From Armatimonadota bacterium (GTDB taxonomy: Bacteria > Sysuimicrobiota > Sysuimicrobiia > Sysuimicrobiales > Humicultoraceae): DNA of 64,000 nt. The notes under the pieces were generated by a model. That model was not told the origin of the DNA and searched no databases. It was given only the letters and a program-made list of their open reading frames with translations. Below, in pieces: positions 26,069-34,803 of the stretch. Numbering within the stretch: position 1 is the first letter of the stretch; each line of letters opens with the position of its first letter. Both the position numbers and the translations under genes were made by a program. Location: NCBI GenBank assembly GCA_031081715.1, contig JAVHMA010000011.1, forward strand, positions 1 through 64,000, given 5' to 3'.

Positions 26069-27211
26069 TCAGGACGAGGCCGCCGGGTTCCCTGCCGGCC
26101 TCCAGGGCCCGGCCGACCGAAGGCGCAGCGCGCCCTCGGGCGTGGTGGCGACCTCGGTGTCGAACATGCCGGACAGCACACCCGCGATCCACGCCGCGTC
26201 CGCGGCCGGCGCGCGCACCAGCCGCATACGGCGCGCCAGCAGCGGCACCATCTCGAGCGCCACGAGCTCGCCGGTCCGAGCATGCAGGGTCGCGACGTAG
26301 AGCAGCCGCAGGTCACCCCTCAACGATTCGTGGCCCCCGATGCCCTCGTAGTCGTTGATCAGGTCCCCGCAGCCGTAGAGCACGAGCCGCCGTCGGTAGA
26401 CCTCCAGCGGCCGCGGGTGGTGGGACGAGTGGCCGCAGACGACGTCCGCCCCGGCGTCCACCATCCGATGGGCGAAGCGGACCTGGTCAGCTTCGACCGC
26501 GTAGCCCCAGTTGCTTCCCCAGTGGATCGACAGCACCACGAGGGCGCCGCCCGCCCTGGCGCCGCGCACCCGCGCCGCGACCTCATCGGCGGCGCTGTCG
26601 GAGAGGTCGGGGAGGAAGTCCACCCCGGGCCGCACCGGGGTCGCCGCCCATTCCGCCGGGATACCGCTCGACGCCGCGCCCAGGGCGAGCACTGCCAGCC
26701 GGCCGCCGGGGAAGGGTACAACCGCGGGGCGGCGCGCCTCGTCCAGGTCGGCGCCGGCACCCGCGGTCCGCAAGCCGGCGCCGCGCAGCGTCGCCAGCGT
26801 CTCCAGCAGGGTCGCCCGGCCGTAGTCGAGCACGTGGTTGTTGGCGAGGGTGCAGACGTCGAGCCGCGCCGCCGTCAGGCAGGCCACGTTCGCGGGCGCC
26901 ATGCGGTAGTTGATGCCTTTCGGCCAGTGGTCGTCGCTGAGCGTGACGCTGGTCTCCAGGTTGACGATCCGGGCGTGAGGCGCCCGGTGCTCGAGCTCGG
27001 CCAGCGCGTCGCCCCAGATGTAGTCGGGCGCGACCGGCGCTGGCACCGGGCCGTACGCCTGCTCGGCGAGCGCCACATAGGCGCGGGCGTCCTGAATCCA
27101 CGACTCGTAGATGCGCGGGTCGGCCGGATGCGGGAGGATCTGGTCGACGCCCCGGCCGGTCATCACGTCACCGGCCAGGAACACGCGCACGGTGTCCGTG
27201 CCGGCACGCAT
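26069..27211 (-). CDS. CapA family (poly-gamma-glutamate synthesis-like) metallophosphatase-fold protein
   Basis: About 380 residues of the CapA/PgsA fold. The motifs in order are FLAGDVMTGRGVDQI at the N-terminus, VNLETSVT, LANNHVLDYG, VVLSIHWGSNWGY and VCGHSSHHPRPLEVYRRRLVLYGCGDLIND. These residues bind metals in the calcineurin-like superfamily. There is no signal peptide or membrane anchor, unlike the CapA of capsule operons, so it is probably a cytosolic enzyme of unknown substrate. ATG 27211 (MRAGTDTVRVFLAG) is the best start; ATG 27223 adds four residues. No CapB or CapC gene is nearby. Confidence 0.88.
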   Translation of the reverse strand: MRAGTDTVRVFLAGDVMTGRGVDQILPHPADPRIYESWIQDARAYVALAEQAYGPVPAPVAPDYIWGDALAELEHRAPHARIVNLETSVTLSDDHWPKGINYRMAPANVACLTAARLDVCTLANNHVLDYGRATLLETLATLRGAGLRTAGAGADLDEARRPAVVPFPGGRLAVLALGAASSGIPAEWAATPVRPGVDFLPDLSDSAADEVAARVRGARAGGALVVLSIHWGSNWGYAVEADQVRFAHRMVDAGADVVCGHSSHHPRPLEVYRRRLVLYGCGDLINDYEGIGGHESLRGDLRLLYVATLHARTGELVALEMVPLLARRMRLVRAPAADAAWIAGVLSGMFDTEVATTPEGALRLRSAGPWRPAGNPAASS

Positions 27212-27233
27212 AGGGGGCGGCATCCCCCGGCGG

Positions 27234-27437
27234 CTACTTCCGGAAGTCGTCCTGCTGGCGTCCGACCGGCCGCACCGGCTCCCAGGTCCGGCCCGTGACC
27301 AGTCGGGCCTCGCCCGTCCATCGGTGGACCAGGTAGACGGTCTCGGGCCCCGCGGCGGTCGCCTGCCAGACGCCGCCCTGCGCGGCCAGGCCGGCCGCGA
27401 CGATGAGCGCCGCGGCGACGAGCCAGATGGGACGCAT
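27234..27437 (-). CDS. small exported hypothetical protein (67 residues)
   Basis: 67 residues: a signal peptide or anchor (MRPIWLVAAALIVAAGLAAQ), then a compact beta hairpin-like mature part with VYLVHRWTGEARLVTGRTWEPVRP. ATG 27437 sits after GGGAGGTCGGGC, a good ribosome binding site. I do not recognise the family. It lies between the aldehyde dehydrogenase stop and CapA on the same strand and may be co-transcribed with either. Confidence 0.6.
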   Translation of the reverse strand: MRPIWLVAAALIVAAGLAAQGGVWQATAAGPETVYLVHRWTGEARLVTGRTWEPVRPVGRQQDDFRK

Positions 27438-27469
27438 GCCCGACCTCCCGAGTGCTCCGCGCCGCCGCG

Positions 27470-28936
<1,467 letters not shown>

Positions 28937-29051
28937 CCTTCGACCCTCCGTATCCTGGTTCTCTCTCACTATTCTATGCCCCGATACGGCGGGTGGCATC
29001 GGGTGCGCGCCCGGGCCAGGGGCTGCTCTGGCAGCGCCGAACCGATTCCCC

Positions 29052-30209
29052 ATGACGACCGATTCTGATGCCCGGCTGCCGGAGCTGACCGCCCGGCGGC
29101 TCCCCGAGGCCACCGCCCTGCTGGAGACCCTGGTCAACCTGGACACGTGCTCTCGTGCGCCCGCCGCGCTGGCCGCGGCGGCGGACTGGCTGGAGGCTCA
29201 GCTGCGCGACCTGGGGCTCGAGGTGGAACGGCGCGACGCCCCCTCCGGCCCCACGTTGATCGGCCGCGCCGCGGGCCGCGGCGGCCGGCGGTTGCTCCTG
29301 CTCGGCCACTACGATACGGTCTTCGAGCCCGGGGAGCCGCAACGACGGCCGTTCCGGACGCACGGCGACCGGGCGTACGGTCCCGGGGTCGCCGACATGA
29401 AGGGCGGCCTGGTCGTGCTCTGGGAGGCGCTGCGCGCCCTACGCGCGATCGGGTGGGACGACTACGGCGCGCTGACCGTCATCCACAACCACGACGAGGA
29501 GGTCGGCTCGCTCTCGTCGCGGCCTCACATCGAGGCTGCGGCGCGCGAGGCCGACGTGTGTTTGGTGCTCGAGCCCGGCCGGCCGGATGGGTCGATTGTC
29601 GCGGCGCGCAAGGGGGTGGCGCGGTTCGTGCTCGCCGTCCACGGCAAGGCCGCGCACGCGGGCGTGGCGCCGCAGGACGGCGCGAGCGCGGTGGTGGCGC
29701 TGGCGCACAAGATCGTGGCGCTGCACGCGCTCAACGACCACGCCGGAGGGGTCAGCGTGAATGCGATCGTCACCCGCGGCGGCACGCGGGCCAACGTCGT
29801 GCCCGACCTGGCCGAGGCCGAGATCGACGTGCGCGTCCCCACACCCGCGGCGGGCGAGGCGGTGGCGGCGCGCATCGGCGCGATCGCCGCGGTCCAGGAC
29901 CTGCCCGGCACACGCGCGGAGCTCGCGGGCGGTGCGGAGCGGCCGCCGTTCGAGCGCACCGCGGCGGTCGAGGCCCTGGTGGCGCTGGCCCGAGGGGAGG
30001 CCGCCCGGCTGGGCGTCGAGCTGCGCGCGACCGCGACCGGCGGCGGCTCGGACGGCAACTTCGTGGCGGCGCTCGGCGTGCCCGTGCTCGACGGGCTCGG
30101 CGCCGTGGGCGGCGCCTACCACAGCCCGGAGGAGTACCTGTTGCTCCACACCGTTCCGGAGCGTGCGGCGTTGCTCGCGCTGCTGCTGCGACGACTGGGC
30201 CGTCGCTGA
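29052..30209 (+). CDS. M20 family metallopeptidase (glutamate carboxypeptidase-like)
   Basis: 385 residues of the M20/CPDG2 fold. Zinc ligands and catalytic residues appear in order: LLLLGHYDTVFEPG (His-x-Asp), YGPGVADMKGGL (Asp), IHNHDEEVGS (Glu-Glu), VLEPGRPDG and the final YHSPEEYLL (His). The dimerisation domain (about 175-290) begins ARFVLAVHGKAAHAGVAPQDG. Enzymes of this group remove C-terminal glutamate or related residues from peptides or folates; specificity is not readable. ATG 29052 is the start. It is convergent with the CBS-GGDEF gene with no gap. Confidence 0.9.
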   Translation: MTTDSDARLPELTARRLPEATALLETLVNLDTCSRAPAALAAAADWLEAQLRDLGLEVERRDAPSGPTLIGRAAGRGGRRLLLLGHYDTVFEPGEPQRRPFRTHGDRAYGPGVADMKGGLVVLWEALRALRAIGWDDYGALTVIHNHDEEVGSLSSRPHIEAAAREADVCLVLEPGRPDGSIVAARKGVARFVLAVHGKAAHAGVAPQDGASAVVALAHKIVALHALNDHAGGVSVNAIVTRGGTRANVVPDLAEAEIDVRVPTPAAGEAVAARIGAIAAVQDLPGTRAELAGGAERPPFERTAAVEALVALARGEAARLGVELRATATGGGSDGNFVAALGVPVLDGLGAVGGAYHSPEEYLLLHTVPERAALLALLLRRLGRR

Positions 30210-31487
30210 CTACTTCAGAATCTGACCGAGCCGGCGGTTGACCGCGTGGAGGGCCGCGCGCGCGGCCGCCGCGCTGTGGTCGGGGCCGGTCACCACCGCG
30301 CCGGTGTAGCGCTCGGGCGGGGCCTCGGTGCCGCCCAGCAGCACCGTGACGACGACGAGCACGTCCGGAGGCGAGGGGATCAGGCGGACCTCGTCCGCGG
30401 CCGCCACCCAGCCCTCCGGCAGCGCCTGGCTCACCGCCTGCACGGTGGCCTCGGCGACTAGCCGCACCGGCACCGACCCGATGGCCGGACCGCGCGCCTG
30501 GCCGGCGAAGCGCCGGCCGCGCCATCGCAGCTCGACGCGGGCCTCGGCCCAGACGCCCTCCATCGATACATCCACCCGGACCAGCCGCATCCGGCCCGGC
30601 GGTGGCGGGGCGGACGGCGTGGCCACGTGCGCGAGCTGCCGCGTCTTCTCGATCTTGGCCTGGGTTGACTGGAGGCTGGCGATCGTGATCAGATCGTCGA
30701 CCGTGGCCGCGAAGTGCACGTCCTGCCGCTCGCCCGTGCGCTTGCCACCGGCGATGCCGGTGGACGCCGCGAGCGCGAACTCGCCGTGGCCCTCCGGCAC
30801 GTGGATGCTGGCGACGGCGTCCAGCATGCGCCGCGCCAGCGCCTCGGCCTCCGGCCGCGGCCGCGTGGTCAGGATCGCGAACTCGTCGCCGCCGTAGCGA
30901 CACAGTAGGTCGCGTGAGGGGTCCACGCCCGCCTGCAGGGCAGCCGCCACGTTCTTGATGAGCTGGTCGCCGACCACGTGCCCCAGGTGCTTGTTCACCA
31001 GCCCGAAGTTGTCCAGGTCGAGGAAGATCAGGGCGATCTCCTGCCCGTCCTTGAGCAGTTGCTCGGCGCGCTCGCGCAGCGCGGTCGCCCACGGCAGCCC
31101 GGTCAGGGGATCGATCGGCCGCCCGAGTTCCCGCAGCACGTCCTCGATCGTGATCATGCCAATCAGGCGCCCATCGTCCACGACCGGGAGCTGGCTGATG
31201 CCGCGCTCCTCCATCAGCGTGTACGCGCCGGCGAGCGGCATCTGGCGGGCCGCGGTCAATGTGTTGCGGGTCATGATCTCCGCGACCGGCCGGTAGGGGA
31301 GGGCGCGCAGCAGGTCGCGCAGCGTCAGCAGCCCCACCAGGCGCTCACCGTCGACCACCGGGAGCGCGCTGACCTCGCTGTCGCAGACGAGGGCGACCGC
31401 GTCGGCGACGGTGCTGGCCGGGCCGATCGTCGGCACGTCGCGGCGCATGACCTGCTCGACGGTCTTCACTGTGGTCAGCATGCCCAC
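30210..31487 (-). CDS. CBS-pair diguanylate cyclase (CBS-GGDEF)
   Basis: 425 residues: two CBS motifs (about 8-62 and 68-122) that usually bind adenine nucleotides, then a GGDEF domain (about 125-265) with DPLTGL at its start and an intact RYGGDEF (199-203). The inhibitory I-site that should read RxxD just before reads PSRD, so product inhibition is probably lost. Residues of about 280-425 form an extra alpha-beta domain (VRVDVSMEGVWAEARVELRWRG, then a repeat-like VVVTVLLGG part) that I cannot name. A cytosolic c-di-GMP synthase tuned by nucleotide charge is the likely role; it could feed the riboswitch at 21.4 kb. Confidence 0.9.
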   Translation of the reverse strand: MGMLTTVKTVEQVMRRDVPTIGPASTVADAVALVCDSEVSALPVVDGERLVGLLTLRDLLRALPYRPVAEIMTRNTLTAARQMPLAGAYTLMEERGISQLPVVDDGRLIGMITIEDVLRELGRPIDPLTGLPWATALRERAEQLLKDGQEIALIFLDLDNFGLVNKHLGHVVGDQLIKNVAAALQAGVDPSRDLLCRYGGDEFAILTTRPRPEAEALARRMLDAVASIHVPEGHGEFALAASTGIAGGKRTGERQDVHFAATVDDLITIASLQSTQAKIEKTRQLAHVATPSAPPPPGRMRLVRVDVSMEGVWAEARVELRWRGRRFAGQARGPAIGSVPVRLVAEATVQAVSQALPEGWVAAADEVRLIPSPPDVLVVVTVLLGGTEAPPERYTGAVVTGPDHSAAAARAALHAVNRRLGQILK

Positions 31488-31781
31488 CTTGACCGCCGGT
31501 GACCCGCGGGGCGGGAGGGGGCGTGGGCCAACCCGGCCGACGCCGCGCGCACGCCTGACCCAAGATCCTGGGAAGTCACCCTTGCCGTCCTCCGGCGACG
31601 GCTCGATGACCCGGACCGATGCGGAGCGCCGGGTGCCGATCCGTGACGGCGCGCAGTTCGCCTCCGGCGCGCGCGACTCCTCCGCGGTACGGAAGGAGCC
31701 GGGCTTGCGCCGTCGAGAATCTGATACCCGAAGTGGTGAAGGGCGACGATCCCCAGCGCGATCACTGGAGGGATGGGTGCG
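31488..31781. other. divergent intergenic region of about 290 bases
   Basis: This gap separates the minus-strand CBS-GGDEF gene from the plus-strand H1-like gene and should contain both promoters. I see no good -35/-10 pair, no tRNA and no convincing small gene. A GGAGGG at about 31767 serves the downstream gene. Open frames through the gap are arginine-rich shadows typical of GC-rich DNA. Confidence 0.5.
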
Positions 31782-32318
31782 ATGCGCAGGCCGTACGAAA
31801 TCATGGCAGACTGCGAGCTGGGCGGGTTCCCGACGAGCGGCGACGTGGGGCGCGTCGGCGACGCCCTCGAGCGCGCGCGCCGGGCGTACACGCAGGTCGT
31901 AAGGGCGACCGTCGTGCCTCCTGCGGCGTTCCGCGACGGTCGTTACATCCTGCCGGCCCGGTTCCTGGTCTGGGCGGAGGACGCCTCCGCGGCCACGCGA
32001 TCGGTCGAGCAGGTCATCGCGGAGGCGGGCCTGTCGAGCCGGGTGGTCCTCCCCACCGGTAGGGCCCTCGCCGAGAGCGACGTCCCCCCCGCGCCCGAGG
32101 CGCGGGGGCCGGCAACGAAGCGGCGCGCGGCCTCGACGCGTGGTGCGGCACGGGCCAAGGCGCCGGCGGCCGGGAAGGCCAAGCCGAGGCGCCGGACCGC
32201 CGCGACACCCGCCGCGAAGGGCCGGCGGGCAGCCGCGCCCGCCGTGAAGGCGCGCAGGCCGGGGAAGCCGGCGGCGCGGAGCGCGGCGAAGTCCAGAGGA
32301 AAGGCGCGGGGGAGGTGA
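31782..32318 (+). CDS. protein with histone-H1-like lysine/alanine/proline tail
   Basis: 178 residues. The first 95 are a small mixed alpha-beta domain of unknown type (ELGGFPTSGDVGRVGDALERARRAY, then RYILPARFLVWAEDAS). From about 110 to the end the sequence is almost only K, R, A, P, T and G, with AAKGRRAAAPAVKARR-like units, as in bacterial H1-like or AlgP tails. Such tails bind DNA non-specifically. The N-terminus does not look like HU or another nucleoid protein, so the fusion is unusual. I prefer ATG 31782 over ATG 31773 because the ribosome binding site GGAGGG would touch the earlier codon. Confidence 0.65.
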   Translation: MRRPYEIMADCELGGFPTSGDVGRVGDALERARRAYTQVVRATVVPPAAFRDGRYILPARFLVWAEDASAATRSVEQVIAEAGLSSRVVLPTGRALAESDVPPAPEARGPATKRRAASTRGAARAKAPAAGKAKPRRRTAATPAAKGRRAAAPAVKARRPGKPAARSAAKSRGKARGR

Positions 32319-32355
32319 CAGCCGCCCCGTCAGTCAGGGCGGGAGCCAGCGGGTT

Positions 32356-32796
32356 TTACCCGGGCGCGGCTCTCCGCCGGAAGTGCTGGAGCGCGAACCG
32401 GTCGCACGCGGTCTCCGCGGCGCCCTTCCGACCTAGCACGTCGTGCAGGTAGTAGTGGTAGTACTCGTGACAGTACAGGAAGCGAATGACCTCGGTCTTC
32501 GTGCGGAAGCGGACGGTCCGGTAGAACCACCGGAAGGCGAACGGGTGACCGCGCGCGGCCCGGCCCCGAAGGCGCTTCGCGCGGTAGGGGATGCGGTCCC
32601 TCCACGGCCGGAACGGCTCGGGCACCTGCACGGTGATCGTGCGCCGGTCGTAGTCGCACAGGGCCGCCAGGTGCGGACGGGTGCGGTAGCGGAGTGGCTT
32701 CACCACCAGGCGGTAGCCGCGAGCGGCCGGCAGGTCCGCCAGGATTGCGCGGAGACGGGCGGGCGGGAAGTCGCTCAGGCGGGACTCGATGATCAT
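32356..32796 (-). CDS. putative zinc metalloprotein with HEYYH motif
   Basis: 146 residues. The C-terminal half contains RFLYCHEYYHYYLHDVLGRK followed by ETACDRFALQHF: an HExxH zinc motif (His110, Glu111, His114) and a downstream E-x-x-x-D-x-F-A segment, the spacing seen in ImmA/IrrE- and SprT-like minigluzincins. The N-terminal half is basic and has beta strands (YRLVVKPLRYRTRPHLAALCDYDRRTITVQ). It could be a cytosolic peptidase or a metal-binding relative. ATG 32796 lies 23 bases after the stop of the BMP-type permease, so it is the last gene of that operon-like run. Function is not assigned. Confidence 0.6.
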   Translation of the reverse strand: MIIESRLSDFPPARLRAILADLPAARGYRLVVKPLRYRTRPHLAALCDYDRRTITVQVPEPFRPWRDRIPYRAKRLRGRAARGHPFAFRWFYRTVRFRTKTEVIRFLYCHEYYHYYLHDVLGRKGAAETACDRFALQHFRRRAAPG

Positions 32797-32819
32797 GGAT
32801 GCCGCGGGGCTCGCGCCCG

Positions 32820-33755
32820 TCAGAGCAGCATGCGCCGCTCCCGGTCGTAGTTCTTCCCCAGGAACGCCGGGATTTGCAGCCGCCGGAAGGTCGGCATCAT
32901 CACCGCCATCGTCGCCAGGTAGGGCAGCATCAGGATCACCTGGTAGGGCACGCCGATGCCGGTCACCTGGACGCGAAACGCCAGCACCTCCACCGCGGCG
33001 AAGAACAGCGCCCCGAAGAAGATCAGGTGCGGGCTCCAGCCCCCGAAGAAGGTGAGCGCGATCGACAGCCACCCGCGGCCGCGCACGATGCCGTCGGTGA
33101 AGGTCGCCGTGTACACCATCGGGAGGTAGGCACCGGCCAGGCCGATCAACATCCCCCCGACGACGGTCGCGACGTAGCGGACCACCGGTACGTTGACGCC
33201 CAGGCTGTCGGCGGCCATCGGGTGCTCGCCCACGGCCCGCAGGGCGAGTCCAGGCCCCGACGTGTAGAGGAAGAGATAGAGGATCAGCGAGAGCACGATG
33301 GCGCCGTAGACCAGCACGTTCTGCCGGAAGACGATCTCGCCTACGACGGGAATGTGGCTCAGCCCCGGCAGCGCGATCTCGCGCAGCGTGGGGATGAGCG
33401 GCGGGGTCAGCGTGACACCGACCGCCAGACGGTACAGCAGCGTGGAGATCGCCAGGCCGATGAAGAAGAGGGCCAGGCCCACGACGAACTGATCCATTTT
33501 CAGCGTGGTGGTGAAGTAGGCGAGCGCCAATCCGAAGAGCGCGCCCGTGACCGTCGCCAGCACCAGGCCCTGCAGCAGGTTTCCCCCCGAGAGGTAGGCG
33601 CCGAGAAAGCCCACCGAGGCGCCGGCCAGCATGATCCCTTCCTGCGAGACGTTGAAGATGCCCGCTCGGCCCGCCAGCATGGTCCCCTGGCTGGCCAGCA
33701 CGTAGGGCACCAGCGTCAGCATGACGAGCCGCGCGAACGTCTCCAGCGCGTCCAG
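32820..33755 (-). CDS. BMP-type ABC transporter permease (second, NupQ-like)
   Basis: About 311 residues with eight to nine helices, of the RbsC-like permease family paired with BMP lipoprotein receptors. Marker segments are AGRAGIFNVSQEGIMLAGA and GLALRAVGEHPMAADSLGVNV. The first ATG is at 33722, but homologous permeases start about eleven residues earlier. In frame, CTG 33755 follows GGAGGTAGGGCC and adds the expected LDALETFARLV helix start, so I extended to this CTG; the rare start codon is uncertain. It forms the channel with the permease upstream, which ends five bases away. Confidence 0.88.
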   Translation of the reverse strand: MDALETFARLVMLTLVPYVLASQGTMLAGRAGIFNVSQEGIMLAGASVGFLGAYLSGGNLLQGLVLATVTGALFGLALAYFTTTLKMDQFVVGLALFFIGLAISTLLYRLAVGVTLTPPLIPTLREIALPGLSHIPVVGEIVFRQNVLVYGAIVLSLILYLFLYTSGPGLALRAVGEHPMAADSLGVNVPVVRYVATVVGGMLIGLAGAYLPMVYTATFTDGIVRGRGWLSIALTFFGGWSPHLIFFGALFFAAVEVLAFRVQVTGIGVPYQVILMLPYLATMAVMMPTFRRLQIPAFLGKNYDRERRMLL

Positions 33756-33759
33756 GGCC

Positions 33760-34803
33760 CTACCTCCGTCGTACGACGTCGGAGAGCAGCACGAAGATCA
33801 GGATCAAGCCTTCTACCACGAACACGACCTCGACCGGGATCTGCATGGTACGCTGCATGGCCCGCGCGCCCACATCGAGGACCGCGATGGCGAAGGCCAC
33901 CGGCGGCACCGCGATCAAGTTGCCCTTGGCGATGAGGCCGATCAGGATGCTCAGCAGCAGGTAGTTCGACTGCACGCCCTCGATCAGGCGGTGGTGCACG
34001 CCGGCCACCTCGAGCGCGCCGGCCAGCCCGGCCAGCGCGCCCCCGAGCACGAGCGCGAGCAAGGAGAGCCGGCGGACCGCGATGCCGTGCAGCAGGGCGG
34101 CCCGTGGGTTGGCCCCCACCGCCCGGAGCTCATAGCCCCCGGTGGTGCGGTTCACGTAGACGTGCGTGGCCGCGGCGACCGCCAGCGCTACCACCAGACC
34201 CGCGTGCAGCGGCGGGCTCGCCAGCAGCAGCGGCAGCCGCGCGCCGACGGCGATGGGCACGCTCGTCGGGTGCCCGGCGGCCGGGTCCGGCCAGACCTCG
34301 GTGGTCACGTAGTCCAGCGCGCCGAAGGACACGAAGTTCATCAGCACCGTCGTGAGGATCTCGTTGATGCCGAACCGGTAGAGGAGCCAGGCCGGCAGCG
34401 CGGCCCACAGCGCGCCGCCGGCAATTCCCGCCAGCATCCCAAGCGGGATCAGCGCGATGGCCGGGAGGCCCGGCAGGACGATGCCCGCGGCCCCGGCGCC
34501 GATCGCGCCGGCGATGAGCTGGCCCTCGCCGCCGATGTTGAACTTCCAGGCCGCCAGCGGCACGACGAACGCCAGCGTTAGCAGCAGCAGGGGCACGAAC
34601 TTGAGCAGGGTCTGCGCGAAGCCGTTGGCGGTGCGGAATGACGTGAACAGGATCGTGCCGTACGCGCGGGGCACGTCGAACCCCATGGCGGCCAGGAAGA
34701 CGCCGACCGCCGCGAAGGCGACCGCGACGCTGACCGCGTAGGAGAGCGCGGCGTCGACGCCGGCCCGCCGCGGGCGTGCGGGGCCCAGGGCGCGCTCAGC
34801 CAC
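33760..34803 (-). CDS. BMP-type ABC transporter permease (first, NupP-like)
   Basis: 347 residues with about ten helices. Family features include LLLTLAFVVPLAAWKFNIGGEGQL, FGINEILTTVLMNFVSFGALDYV and GYELRAVGANPRAALLHGIAV, as in the first permease of nucleoside-type BMP importers. The gene overlaps the ATPase stop by eight bases. Together with the other permease, ATPase and receptor it makes a complete importer for a purine nucleoside or similar molecule; the substrate is inferred from family only. Confidence 0.92.
   Translation of the reverse strand: MAERALGPARPRRAGVDAALSYAVSVAVAFAAVGVFLAAMGFDVPRAYGTILFTSFRTANGFAQTLLKFVPLLLLTLAFVVPLAAWKFNIGGEGQLIAGAIGAGAAGIVLPGLPAIALIPLGMLAGIAGGALWAALPAWLLYRFGINEILTTVLMNFVSFGALDYVTTEVWPDPAAGHPTSVPIAVGARLPLLLASPPLHAGLVVALAVAAATHVYVNRTTGGYELRAVGANPRAALLHGIAVRRLSLLALVLGGALAGLAGALEVAGVHHRLIEGVQSNYLLLSILIGLIAKGNLIAVPPVAFAIAVLDVGARAMQRTMQIPVEVVFVVEGLILIFVLLSDVVRRR

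Noticed and set aside
28951-29000. Divergent promoters between the aldehyde dehydrogenase and M20 genes
   Set aside because: A TAGAAT hexamer is visible on the minus strand but no acceptable -35 at proper spacing, so I did not list it as a feature.
31475-31891. Minus-strand frame with VIALGIVALHHFGYQILDG
   Set aside because: The rest is arginine-rich noise and it overlaps the start of the H1-like gene; no family resemblance.
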